Positions 1 to 6,539 of a stretch of DNA of 15,105 bases are shown here, one piece after another; position 1 is the first letter of the stretch, and every line of letters begins with the position of its first letter. The DNA comes from Bacteroidales bacterium M3 (GTDB taxonomy: Bacteria; Bacteroidota; Bacteroidia; Bacteroidales; Muribaculaceae). Under the pieces are notes generated by a model that searched no databases, was not told the DNA's origin, and saw only the letters and a program-made list of their open reading frames with translations. The stretch spans positions 1 to 15,105 of the forward strand of contig LUJN01000006.1 of NCBI GenBank assembly GCA_001689445.1, read 5' to 3'. The position numbers and the translations under genes are program-made.

Positions 1-462
1 CACGGCAAAATAAAATCTGCCGTTGACGCTGTAATGCGCCTCCTTGCAGTTCGCCATGGCGATGTGTGCCGGGATGCCACGCTCTTGGAGGTATGCGACA
101 AGTGCGCGGTGTTCCAGTGGCACGACCTCAAATCGCTCCATGCTCGGCGCAGAATGCCGCTGGGGATAAGAGGATGCGACTGTCTGCAACGATAGCACCG
201 GACAACTGTCAGCGATACAACGCATGAGATAGCGCAGGTCTGTTGACTGATACATCTCGGCTGCAAGGTCGATGATGTTGCCACCTTTGCCAAGTCCGAA
301 ATCATACCAGCAGTTGAGCGCGGTTTCGACCTTGAATGACGGCGTATGTTCATGTCGCAATGGCGACTTATACCAGAGCCTTGTTCCCTTCCTCGCCGCC
401 GGTTCATGTCCGAGTCGGGACATGAAGGAGGCTAAAGGGATTGATTTAATCTCTTTTATCAT
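1..462 (-). CDS. Primase-like protein of a mobilizable element (CHC2-type N-terminus), partial
   Basis: The N-terminal 154 codons of a protein that runs off the left edge, starting at the ATG complementary to 460-462 (MIKEIKSIPLASFMSRLGHE). Residues about 24-62 follow the plan of the CHC2 zinc-finger region of DnaG-type primases: an aromatic-rich first half, then TPSFKVE, then GLGKGGNIIDLA, which matches the usual GCGKGGDVIDF. The zinc ligands are gone: the positions where Cys/His pairs are expected read WYKSPLR and WYDFGLG. This zinc-less variant is, as I recall, usual in primase/Toprim proteins of Bacteroides mobilizable elements, where the protein primes replication of the excised or transferred DNA. 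The Toprim domain would lie beyond the edge. It sits downstream of the AAA ATPase on the same strand with a 122-bp gap, fitting an element replication module. An in-frame stop lies upstream, and no other ATG lies between it and the chosen start. Confidence 0.75.
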   Translation of the reverse strand, partial: MIKEIKSIPLASFMSRLGHEPAARKGTRLWYKSPLRHEHTPSFKVETALNCWYDFGLGKGGNIIDLAAEMYQSTDLRYLMRCIADSCPVLSLQTVASSYPQRHSAPSMERFEVVPLEHRALVAYLQERGIPAHIAMANCKEAHYSVNGRFYFAV

Positions 463-493
463 GGGTGCTAAAATGTTTAGGTGAGATGGTTCT

Positions 494-531
494 TGGTTTA
501 GCTCCTATTATATATGCCCTTTTCTAAACCA
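494..531. repeat. 8-bp inverted repeat in the ATPase-primase gap
   Basis: TGGTTTAG at 494-501 is mirrored by CTAAACCA at 524-531 with a 22-nt AT-rich loop. It lies between the ATPase stop and the primase start, so it would form a weak hairpin in the leader of the primase message. Its function is unknown. There is no T-run to make it a convincing terminator. Confidence 0.35.
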
Positions 532-584
532 GACCAGAATTGTGTTTCTTTCTCCGCTTCGCTATGAAAGCGCTGCGCGGTTAC

Positions 585-1628
585 TCAATAGTAGAAATCC
601 GGATTGTAGATATACTCTCGGTTCTCGTAGCGGATCATTCCTTTGTTGTCAAGAAAGGTCTTTAAGCCCTTGACTTTGTTGTTGGAATACGGGTGTCCAC
701 AGGCGGCATATCCGGCTTTCAATGCCGCCTCAAAGTTGCGACAGCCTTTAATCGGCCCGTTGGCGAATACCACACCTAATGCCTCGCGGTGCTGTTCCTC
801 GGTCAACTCCTTGTATGGATAAGGGTCTTTGGTTTTCTTGCACGGCTCGGTGAACACATATCCACTTGCTATCTCCGGCAAACCGTAATCATTGACACGG
901 AAGGCAAACGGGTCGAACTCGGCGGCACGTATCATGGCGGCGCATACCTCCGACACTGTATTATCGGTTTTACTGCGGCTCACCTGAAGGACGGTCTCGG
1001 CTTTGTTGTTCAGTTCGGTACCTACATGACCACGGGCATTGTCATCGCTCTTGTTCAGATGCAGGACGGTGTGGATATGTATCTGATACTTGTCCGTCCA
1101 TTCCATCAGCTTGCCGATAAGGTCGGTCGATTCCTTCGCGCAGTTGATGTCATACATCAGGTCACGCACACCGTCGATTACGACAAGACCAACGCCGGGT
1201 GTATTTATTATCGCCTGTTCGATGACTTCAAGGCGCAAGGAGGGTGTAAGCTGGCGCAGTGCCGCGAATTTCAGATGCTCCGGGTGGGTGTCGGTCGGCA
1301 GTTTTGCTAGGCGCAACGCTCGCTCCATAACCTTCTGACAATGATACGGGCTTTGCTCGGTGTCGAAGTAGAGGATTGTGCGCTTGTCATCTGGAAACTC
1401 TGCGGTGTAGCCCAGTACTTTGCCGTTGACGAGCGATGCTCCGACAATGGCGGCGACATTGAATGTCTTTTTGCTCTTTGCCTTACCCGTCGAAGCAGAG
1501 AAATTGCCGAGTGTTCCGATAACGCTGCCGTTGGCATACAGCACCTCCGGCGCAGTCTGAATCTCATCGGTGATTCTCAACTGCTTTTCCTCCCAAAGTC
1601 GGAGGATGTCCTCTTTCACTTCTTGCAT
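585..1628 (-). CDS. RecA-fold/AAA ATPase (RepA-like helicase type) of a mobilizable element
   Basis: 347 aa. The fold resembles the RepA-type hexameric helicase/AAA_25 ATPases common in Bacteroides mobilizable elements. A variant P-loop lies at residues 41-56 (GNFSASTGKAKSKKTF; the classical GxxxxGKS/T is distorted). YFDTEQ near 87-92 is probably the catalytic-glutamate strand. Walker B is VGLVVIDGVRDL, with the Asp near residue 152. A sensor-like HLNKSDDNARGHVGTELNNKA runs from about 190. The C-terminal 70 residues look like a small helical/winged domain and end in aromatic residues (NPDFYY). The start overlaps the end of the DUF3853-like gene by 13 nt, so the two are probably translationally coupled, and the primase-like gene follows. 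Inference: it unwinds or loads onto element DNA during replication of the excised form. The family assignment is solid; the exact role is inferred. Confidence 0.8.
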   Translation of the reverse strand: MQEVKEDILRLWEEKQLRITDEIQTAPEVLYANGSVIGTLGNFSASTGKAKSKKTFNVAAIVGASLVNGKVLGYTAEFPDDKRTILYFDTEQSPYHCQKVMERALRLAKLPTDTHPEHLKFAALRQLTPSLRLEVIEQAIINTPGVGLVVIDGVRDLMYDINCAKESTDLIGKLMEWTDKYQIHIHTVLHLNKSDDNARGHVGTELNNKAETVLQVSRSKTDNTVSEVCAAMIRAAEFDPFAFRVNDYGLPEIASGYVFTEPCKKTKDPYPYKELTEEQHREALGVVFANGPIKGCRNFEAALKAGYAACGHPYSNNKVKGLKTFLDNKGMIRYENREYIYNPDFYY

Positions 1629-1963
1629 CGGCGACCTCCTTTTCTTTGGGCGTTGTGTTCCTGTACGAGCGCGAGAGCCTTCTGCCTGTCAATGACAATG
1701 GTGCGCTCATTCTGAATGATAGCCCCGTCAATGACACCGCTTTTCTTGAGACGCTGGGCAGTGGGCTTGCTGCACCCAAATATCTCACAGATACCGGAAA
1801 TGCCATAGGCGTATCTTTGCCCGTCGGAAAAGTCATTGACCGTTGCCACCTGTGCCTTCAGCTGACGGCGGTCTTTGAGAGCCTCGGCCATAAGAGTTAG
1901 AAACTGTGCCCCTGTCATAAGGCCCAGAGGCAGGCCTAAAATGCTGGATAACTCCATACGCAA
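1616..1963 (-). CDS. DUF3853-like small HTH protein
   Basis: 115 aa. Residues about 52-100 contain an excisionase/MerR-like helix-turn-helix (GISGICEIFGCSKPTAQRLKKSGVI) followed by a beta-hairpin-like segment (IIQNERTIVIDRQKALALV). The tail is basic (RKGGRRCKK). This matches my memory of DUF3853 proteins, which sit just ahead of the AAA ATPase in Bacteroides mobilizable elements. The gene follows a TAnnTTTG box at 2038-2045 and the GAGTGGTA repeats, so it may bind those repeats as a replication initiator accessory or autoregulator; that is inference. It overlaps the ATPase gene by 13 nt. A second Met two codons in (1957) is an equally possible start. Confidence 0.7.
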   Translation of the reverse strand: MRMELSSILGLPLGLMTGAQFLTLMAEALKDRRQLKAQVATVNDFSDGQRYAYGISGICEIFGCSKPTAQRLKKSGVIDGAIIQNERTIVIDRQKALALVQEHNAQRKGGRRCKK

Positions 1964-2037
1964 ATCAGTTTTGGTTTGACATTCCCTTCAGTCGGATTAC
2001 TCCGAAAAAAGGCATCGGGAAATGTTCCTCGACAATG

Positions 2038-2045
2038 CAAAGTTA
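2038..2045 (-). promoter_or_regulatory. -7 box of the DUF3853-like/ATPase operon
   Basis: The reverse strand reads TAACTTTG, an exact TAnnTTTG match, about 75 bp upstream of the DUF3853-like start. The expected -33 position has no TTG and is instead occupied by the two GAGTGGTA repeats at 2057-2075. That suggests the repeats act as an operator or activator site for this promoter. Confidence 0.6.
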
Positions 2046-2056
2046 ATACCCGATTT

Positions 2057-2223
2057 GAGTGGTATCCGAGTGGTAAAAATTAGAAAAATACGGTCAAAAA
2101 CAAAAATTTTTCATAGCGAAAATAACGTTTGTTTTTCAGCGAATTAAAGCCGGTATTAGACGGAAAATGCAGGGTGGTAGCAGATTTTTTGAGTGGTAGA
2201 CGGGTGGTAGCTCATTACCACTC
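2057..2223. repeat. Iteron-like GRGTGGTA repeat cluster flanking an AT-rich stretch
   Basis: Direct copies of G(A/G)GTGGTA start at 2057, 2068, 2172, 2191 and 2202, and an inverted copy (TACCACTC) lies at 2216-2223. Two pairs are spaced exactly 11 bp start to start, about one helical turn. The left pair and right group flank about 95 bp of very AT-rich DNA (2076-2171) with A and T runs. The layout resembles iterons plus an unwinding element, in a gap next to a replication-type ATPase gene. A purely regulatory role is the alternative, because the left pair overlaps the promoter's -33 region. The rest of the 357-bp gap (1964-2320) holds this, the promoter and a terminator, and no gene. Confidence 0.6.
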
Positions 2224-2260
2224 ATTGGCTATCACTGCCGATTATGAAGCCTCATGACGG

Positions 2261-2284
2261 AAAAAGCCCTGCCGAAGCAGAGCC
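2261..2284 (-). terminator. Rho-independent terminator of the RhuM-like gene, UUCG loop
   Basis: Read on the minus strand, GCTCTGC pairs with GCAGGGC (one G-T pair) around a TTCG tetraloop and is followed at once by five Ts. It lies 36 bp downstream of the RhuM-like stop codon and insulates it from the DUF3853-like promoter region. Confidence 0.85.
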
Positions 2285-2320
2285 TTTCTATGGTGTCTTT
2301 TAAGGCAGCAACTTGCTCCC

Positions 2321-3214
2321 TCAAATATTAGCGAGAATATAGTCCGGGGAAATTTCCAGTTTCGAGAATGCAAAAAGTTTCTTGCCAAGGTCTTTAATGG
2401 ATGCCCCTATATGATAAAGCGTATCGTCAATAATCAGAAATCGGTCATGGATTCTGTCTGCCGTCCTTACATCTATGGGCGCATACTGACGGTTATGCCT
2501 GTTGACACTTTGACGGAATGTGCGGCTTATCTCTCCTGTGTATATTACAGCCGACACATCTGCATTACGATTATCGAGCTGGACTAACACTGATTCATCG
2601 ACATAGTTGTCAATAAGAATAATCCTTTTGTTCGCGCTTTTGATAAGACGACAAATAAATTCATGCGAATCAAATATCTGCCCATTGAAGAATACACCTT
2701 CTTTTGGAGGGAGAGATGTGCGGATGAAGAAATCAACCTTGTCAGTCAAATCATCGAGCCTTTTATCATGTTCCAACAAGCGTCGGTCAATGCGGCTCTC
2801 CATATATAACAGTCGCTGATTGACGCTGTAACCGCGCAATAGATAATCTTTCAATATTTTGTTTGCCCAGACTCTGAATTGGACTCCACGCTTGGATTTT
2901 ACCCTATATCCAATAGAGGTAATCATCTCTATATTATAGTATTCGACCTGATAAGTCTTACCATCAGATGCAGTTGTCGCAAATTTTGCGATAACTGAAA
3001 GTCCATCCAATTCTTCTTTAAGAGCATTGTTGATGTGTTTGCCTATGGTTTTTACATCTCGGTCAAATAGCGTTGCTATCTGATTTCGATTCAGCCAGAC
3101 TGTCTCATTCTCCACCCTGACATCCAATGACAGGGTAGAATCAGGCTGATAAAGAATTATTTCATTCTCTCTATCAGACTGCAAATTGCTATTGTTATTA
3201 TCTGTTTCGTTCAT
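2321..3214 (-). CDS. RhuM-like protein with C-terminal phospholipase-D-like domain
   Basis: 297 aa from the chosen start. Residues about 17-135 match the RhuM family (ENETVWLNRNQIATLF, DRDVKTIGKHINNAL, the YYNIEMITSIGYRVKSKRG segment, then FRVWANKILKDYL), an HTH-bearing fold related to KilA-N/ORF6N domains. A charged helical linker (about 137-165) leads to a C-terminal domain with a PLD-type half-site: H256-x-R258-x4-D263 in HDRFLIID, then GASIKDLG. The usual HKD lysine is arginine here. The ATG at 3214 is preferred over 3259 because the TAACTTTG box at 3235-3242 falls between them and would place transcription start inside the longer frame. The gene stands alone between an inverted repeat and a UUCG terminator. 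RhuM was first named in a Salmonella pathogenicity island; its biochemical role is unclear. A cargo, defence or toxin-like role is inference. Confidence 0.75.
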   Translation of the reverse strand: MNETDNNNSNLQSDRENEIILYQPDSTLSLDVRVENETVWLNRNQIATLFDRDVKTIGKHINNALKEELDGLSVIAKFATTASDGKTYQVEYYNIEMITSIGYRVKSKRGVQFRVWANKILKDYLLRGYSVNQRLLYMESRIDRRLLEHDKRLDDLTDKVDFFIRTSLPPKEGVFFNGQIFDSHEFICRLIKSANKRIILIDNYVDESVLVQLDNRNADVSAVIYTGEISRTFRQSVNRHNRQYAPIDVRTADRIHDRFLIIDDTLYHIGASIKDLGKKLFAFSKLEISPDYILANI

Positions 3215-3234
3215 TGGTGTCTTGGTTTCAAGTG

Positions 3235-3242
3235 CAAAGTTA
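3235..3242 (-). promoter_or_regulatory. -7 box for the RhuM-like gene
   Basis: The reverse strand reads TAACTTTGC, an exact Bacteroidota -7 element about 20 bp upstream of the ATG at 3214. There is no good -33 at the usual 19-21 bp spacing. It decides the start codon of the gene. Confidence 0.6.
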
Positions 3243-3248
3243 CGAAAA

Positions 3249-3299
3249 ATAATCGGCAAATCAGAGATTTACGGTGTAATTCATTGACTTGCCGATTAT
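3249..3299. repeat. 11-bp perfect inverted repeat upstream of the RhuM-like gene
   Basis: ATAATCGGCAA at 3249-3259 is mirrored by TTGCCGATTAT at 3289-3299 with 29 bp between. A further copy of the core (TGCCGATTAT) lies at 2236-2245 beyond the other end of the gene. On the minus strand the second arm runs into a T-rich stretch, so it could terminate transcription from the integrase operon. It also sits across the RhuM-like promoter and could be an operator. Confidence 0.5.
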
Positions 3300-3314
3300 A
3301 TTTCATACGTCTGT

Positions 3315-4439
3315 TTAGGAGGCTTTGGCAAGCTCGTCGAAGTTCTCGATAAGCTCTTCTATCTTTTCACGAAATTCCACGGTTCGCGGATTCTCGCTGT
3401 CAACAGCCTCCTTGTACTTTGAGTTGTAAGCCTTGTAGCTTAGCCCGAGGTGGCGGCAGATGCTCTTTCTCCAATTGAGCTGGAGGTCTGTCTGCACAAG
3501 ACTTCCGACCGTGCTGATGAAATAATAGACACGGTTCTTCTCTCCTTCTCTGATTGTCAGTCTTTTGTCGCAGTCACGGAGGTTGAGTATGGCATACAGG
3601 TCGTGGGGATCTATGTTGTGGAACTGCTCACAGACAAAATTGTCGTGAATATACTGGATATGACCCAACGAGAAATATACATGGCCCCTTTCACTCGCTT
3701 TCTCTACCGCCTGTTCGTCGGTAACAGCAGAATCGCCGGTATAGAAGATACTTTTCATGTCTGCGTGAACGACATTCTGCTCAATGTCATCGTCTTCGGG
3801 CGACCATTCGAATGGTTTAATTCCATACCTCTTCAAGTATCGGGATAAATCCTGCAAAGTCTCCATGAACTTATACATGTCGAAATCCTGCGCCCAACTG
3901 CGAGTATCGCAGAATTCCATTATGTACTGGAGTCGCTTGATTTCTGTTTCAATGCGACTGAAGAAGTTGTCGAATTTTGCATCATGTGCAAGTCTGATAG
4001 CGTCTATGTCTTCCCCTGTTATCGATGACTGGTGGAGATGTGTCGCACTGGCTCCAAGCTCAGTGAGGTAACGATGCGTTTCCTTGTCCTTAATGTTCAG
4101 GGAATGACGCAAAATTCCAATGGTTTCGGAAAGAAGTGCGATGTCATATATCATCGCAATCTCCATTTTTGCCAGTGTGTCAATCTGAGGCTCCAGTTTT
4201 GACAATAGACGCTCAATCTCCGTGGCAAAAGCGCGTAGAAGAATCTGATGTTCAGGCATACTTGCAAGTTTGCGGATGCTTTTCTCTATCTCGGACTGCT
4301 GAAGATATACGATTCCGCAGGAACCTATGACAAGGCAGTCATCGAGAAGAAGGCCTTTGTGGTGGAGATAGTTTGCGATGATGTCGTTGGCTCCGTCAAA
4401 CTTCTCCACAAGGGATTCGATTATTTGTTCCGGGGTCAT
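3315..4439 (-). CDS. Uncharacterised element protein, helical with C-terminal HTH-like segment
   Basis: 374 aa. I do not recognise the family with confidence. The N-terminal 170 residues are predicted helical, with charged and leucine-rich stretches (EIERLLSKLEPQIDTLAKMEIAM; KFDNFFSRIETEIKRLQYIMEF), consistent with a coiled-coil or all-alpha domain. A more mixed central part (about 215-310) follows. Near residues 328-350 there is an HTH-like segment (WRKSICRHLGLSYKAYNSKYKEA), which suggests DNA binding. It lies 13 bp downstream of the integrase stop codon on the same strand and is certainly cotranscribed. The position resembles the regulator-type orfs that follow the integrase in NBU elements, so a role in excision or in regulating the element is plausible but inferred. 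Distant relation to RteC-type regulators was considered and not supported by clear motifs. Confidence 0.6.
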   Translation of the reverse strand: MTPEQIIESLVEKFDGANDIIANYLHHKGLLLDDCLVIGSCGIVYLQQSEIEKSIRKLASMPEHQILLRAFATEIERLLSKLEPQIDTLAKMEIAMIYDIALLSETIGILRHSLNIKDKETHRYLTELGASATHLHQSSITGEDIDAIRLAHDAKFDNFFSRIETEIKRLQYIMEFCDTRSWAQDFDMYKFMETLQDLSRYLKRYGIKPFEWSPEDDDIEQNVVHADMKSIFYTGDSAVTDEQAVEKASERGHVYFSLGHIQYIHDNFVCEQFHNIDPHDLYAILNLRDCDKRLTIREGEKNRVYYFISTVGSLVQTDLQLNWRKSICRHLGLSYKAYNSKYKEAVDSENPRTVEFREKIEELIENFDELAKAS

Positions 4440-4452
4440 ATTGATATAGTTC

Positions 4453-5754
4453 TTATGTTATGTTGAAACGTGCCATTGCCTCGGCTTTCGTCTTGTCGGC
4501 TATGGCTATATACGGCATCATTGATTTGTAGCTACGGTGTCCCGTCCACTTCATTATCACATCCGGGGGAATGTTCAGCGAAAGTGCGGTACAGATGAAG
4601 GTGCGTCGCCCAGCGTGTGTGCCTATGAGCTGATGCTTGGGATATACTTCATCCACACGTTCATTACCCTTGTAGTACGTTATGCGGACTGGAGTGTCAA
4701 TTTCAGCCATCTTGCAAAGCTCTTTGATATAATCGTTCATCTTCTGATTGGTCAGAACCGGGAGTGCCTTATTGTCTTTGAACGGTATATCCTTGTACTT
4801 GTCAAGAATGGCGCGTGTCATATCGTTCAATTCGATACGGAGGGAGTGCGCTGTTTTTACGGTCGTAATTGAGATATGATCCTCGTGGACATCACTCCTT
4901 TTCAGGTTGAACAGGTCGGAATGCCTGAGGCCGGAATAACAGCAGAACAGAAAGGCATCGCGTACCCGGTCAAGATGTTCTTTCTTCGCCGGAATCTCAT
5001 ATGTCATGAGCTTCTTCAGTTCATCGGCAGTAAGAAAAATCACTTCCTTGTCGGTCGATTTTAGCTTTGCCTTGAAGCCCATATAGGTAGGGTCGGAGAA
5101 ATGTTTTTTCTGAAAAGCCCATTTGAGAAACCATTTCAGATAACCGAGCTGCTTGCCGATGGTGGAGTTGCGCATATTCTTGGTATTGCGGAAGAAATCC
5201 ACAAGATCATTCAGACCGTTCTCGGTCATGTCATCGAAGGAAAGGTTTGCGTTGTGCTCGTTAAGATGATTTTTGAGAGCCGCGAATTTCTGATAAGTGG
5301 CGGTGGTCCAGTCGTTCATCCTGCCACGCTCCCTTACAAACTCATCGTAGGATTCCCAGAATGATACTCCCGTCGGAACTTCATTGATTTCTTCCTCTAC
5401 CGTCGGCTCCGGCTTCCCTGCAAGATACCACTCGAAACGCTCTTTGAGCTGTTCGGGTGTAGGCATCACATCCTGAACCTCGAAATCCTTGAACACCTCT
5501 TGGATTGTCAGCTCATAGTTGCCGAGATTAGCGTTTATGTCAGCAGCAGTGATTTTCTGGCGGTTGGTGTACTTGGCTTTCACTCTCTGCTTGGCGGCAT
5601 CCCACTTGTCGGCGTCGATACGATAGCCGGTGGAAAACTCTATGCGGTTGCCGTCAAACGTGAGCCTCATCCTGATAGGCACGTTCTCCGTAACGGCAAC
5701 GCCTTTCTTCTTTCGCTGTTCTAATTTGAAATTTACGGTTCTTTTTATGTTCAT
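4453..5754 (-). CDS. int: Tyrosine recombinase/integrase of the mobilizable element
   Basis: 433 aa, full length for Bacteroidota phage-type integrases. The N-terminal ~90 residues are an arm-DNA-binding domain (MRLTFDGNRIEFSTGYRID), residues about 130-225 the SAM-like core-binding domain, and about 240-433 the catalytic domain. The catalytic set is intact: R277 in CYSGLRHSD, K300 in TTVKTAHSLR, H380-x-x-R383 in HAGRR, H406 in WTGHRS and nucleophile Y415 in MMPYIAI. It should catalyse site-specific integration and excision. It is the first gene of the element, reads away from the inferred attachment site about 165 bp upstream, and is followed after 13 bp by the 374-aa gene. A well-spaced promoter lies at 5784-5813. 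Integrase identity is certain. Confidence 0.95.
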   Translation of the reverse strand: MNIKRTVNFKLEQRKKKGVAVTENVPIRMRLTFDGNRIEFSTGYRIDADKWDAAKQRVKAKYTNRQKITAADINANLGNYELTIQEVFKDFEVQDVMPTPEQLKERFEWYLAGKPEPTVEEEINEVPTGVSFWESYDEFVRERGRMNDWTTATYQKFAALKNHLNEHNANLSFDDMTENGLNDLVDFFRNTKNMRNSTIGKQLGYLKWFLKWAFQKKHFSDPTYMGFKAKLKSTDKEVIFLTADELKKLMTYEIPAKKEHLDRVRDAFLFCCYSGLRHSDLFNLKRSDVHEDHISITTVKTAHSLRIELNDMTRAILDKYKDIPFKDNKALPVLTNQKMNDYIKELCKMAEIDTPVRITYYKGNERVDEVYPKHQLIGTHAGRRTFICTALSLNIPPDVIMKWTGHRSYKSMMPYIAIADKTKAEAMARFNIT

Positions 5755-5783
5755 ACTCAGTGGCGTATAAAATTAGTTGCACC

Positions 5784-5813
5784 CAAAAGTACACCCAATT
5801 TTGGTGACGTCAA
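5784..5813 (-). promoter_or_regulatory. Integrase promoter, -33 and -7 boxes
   Basis: On the minus strand TTG (5813-5811) is followed by 19 bp and then TACTTTTG (5791-5784), a good match to the Bacteroidota consensus TTTG / TAnnTTTG with 19-21 bp spacing. It lies about 30 bp upstream of the integrase ATG. Confidence 0.7.
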
Positions 5814-5815
5814 AA

Positions 5816-5862
5816 AAGCGTTAACGATTGTTTACATTTCATCGGTAATCGCTAAAACGCTT
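5816..5862. repeat. Imperfect inverted repeat between integrase promoter and attachment site
   Basis: AAGCGTTAACGATT (5816-5829) faces AATCGCTAAAACGCTT (5847-5862). The outer AAGCGTT/AACGCTT arms are perfect and the inner arms nearly so. Its place between int and the junction suits an integrase or excision-factor arm site, or an operator over the int promoter; that is inference. Confidence 0.4.
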
Positions 5863-5914
5863 CCTTTCAAACACATGAGCCGTTGTGATTGTTCACTTGC
5901 CCGATAATTTGCTT

Positions 5915-5927
5915 CTCGTCCTCTCCG
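5915..5927 (+). other. Putative element-chromosome junction: tRNA-Ser-like 3' end remnant (att site)
   Basis: The sequence CTCGTCCTCTCCG looks like the 3' T-stem strand, 7-nt acceptor strand (CCTCTCC) and G73 discriminator of a tRNA-Ser, and a strong forward terminator follows directly as after a tRNA gene. Farther upstream no tRNA body is present: the T-loop and everything 5' of it is missing. This is what a tRNA 3' end displaced by a tRNA-integrating element would look like. NBU-type Bacteroides elements are known to use tRNA 3' ends. The left end is outside the window, so the duplication is untested. Confidence 0.45.
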
Positions 5928-5942
5928 CTGAGAGACCAAAAG

Positions 5943-5980
5943 GAACGCCTGCTGAATTTCAGCGGGCGTTCTTGTTTTTT
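5943..5980 (+). terminator. Strong forward terminator, probably of the split tRNA gene
   Basis: A 13-bp stem (GAACGCCTGCTGA with TCAGCGGGCGTTC, one G-T pair), a 3-nt loop and the tail TTGTTTTTT. There is no protein gene ahead of it on the plus strand, which supports reading the sequence just upstream as a tRNA 3' end. Confidence 0.85.
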
Positions 5981-6006
5981 AATAATGGCATGGATGTAGT
6001 TGTGGC

Positions 6007-6534
6007 ATGATGGATTTCCGTGAGAGGCTGAGCGGCAGGATTACGCTCAATGATATCTATGAGATATGTTGTCTGACGCAAGGCGAGGGTAACAATAGGG
6101 CGAAAGAGTCTCTCTATCTACTTGTCGATGACGAGGATGAGCGGGTGGGGTATAATGCATTGTGGGTGTTTACGCATTTTTCGTTGGACGATAACGAGTG
6201 GCTTTATAGTAAGCGTGACGAGCTTATAGACAAGCTGTTGGTATGCACTCATGTCGGCAAGAGCCGGCTGTTGCTCACATTGTTGGAGCGTCAGCCGACA
6301 ACCCGGGATGACCTGCGGGTTGACTATCTCGATTATTGCTTGGCGAAAATCAACAGTGTCGAGCCGTATGCCACGAGGGCCTTGTGCATGAAGCAGGCTT
6401 ACGCCCAATGCCGCCACTTTCCGGAACTTATGTCGGAACTGGTCGGGACTCTTGGCCTGTTGGAGGATGCGAGGTTGTCGCCGGGGCTTAGGTCGGCAAA
6501 GAGGAATATTCTTAAACGGATTGCAAAGCCCTGA
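6007..6534 (+). CDS. Conserved HEAT-like helical protein of Bacteroidales
   Basis: 175 aa, wholly helical in appearance and without signal peptide or membrane segment, so cytoplasmic. Repeating paired helices of about 35-40 residues (KESLYLLVDDEDERVGYNAL; SRLLLTLLERQPTTRDDLR; YATRALCMKQAYAQCRHFPE) suggest HEAT/ARM-type repeats that bind a partner. I believe similar short proteins are conserved across Bacteroidales, but know of no assigned function. It is the first chromosomal gene beyond the element junction, begins 27 bp after the tRNA-type terminator, and shows no TAnnTTTG box in that gap, so its promoter is unclear. It converges on the SanA-like gene with a 5-bp gap. Codon 2 is also Met (6010), so the start could be one codon later. 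Confidence 0.75.
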   Translation: MMDFRERLSGRITLNDIYEICCLTQGEGNNRAKESLYLLVDDEDERVGYNALWVFTHFSLDDNEWLYSKRDELIDKLLVCTHVGKSRLLLTLLERQPTTRDDLRVDYLDYCLAKINSVEPYATRALCMKQAYAQCRHFPELMSELVGTLGLLEDARLSPGLRSAKRNILKRIAKP

Positions 6535-6539
6535 CGTGA

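Noticed and set aside
789..1310. 173-codon plus-strand frame opposite the ATPase gene
   Set aside because: Antisense shadow; the minus-strand frame has Walker-type motifs and fits the operon.
3315..4439. Assignment of the 374-aa protein to the RteC family
   Set aside because: Position and helical character fit, but I could not match the C-terminal motifs I remember for RteC, so it was left unassigned.
5900..5930. A complete tRNA gene at the element junction
   Set aside because: Only the acceptor-side 3' strand is present; no D arm, anticodon arm or T-loop precedes it.
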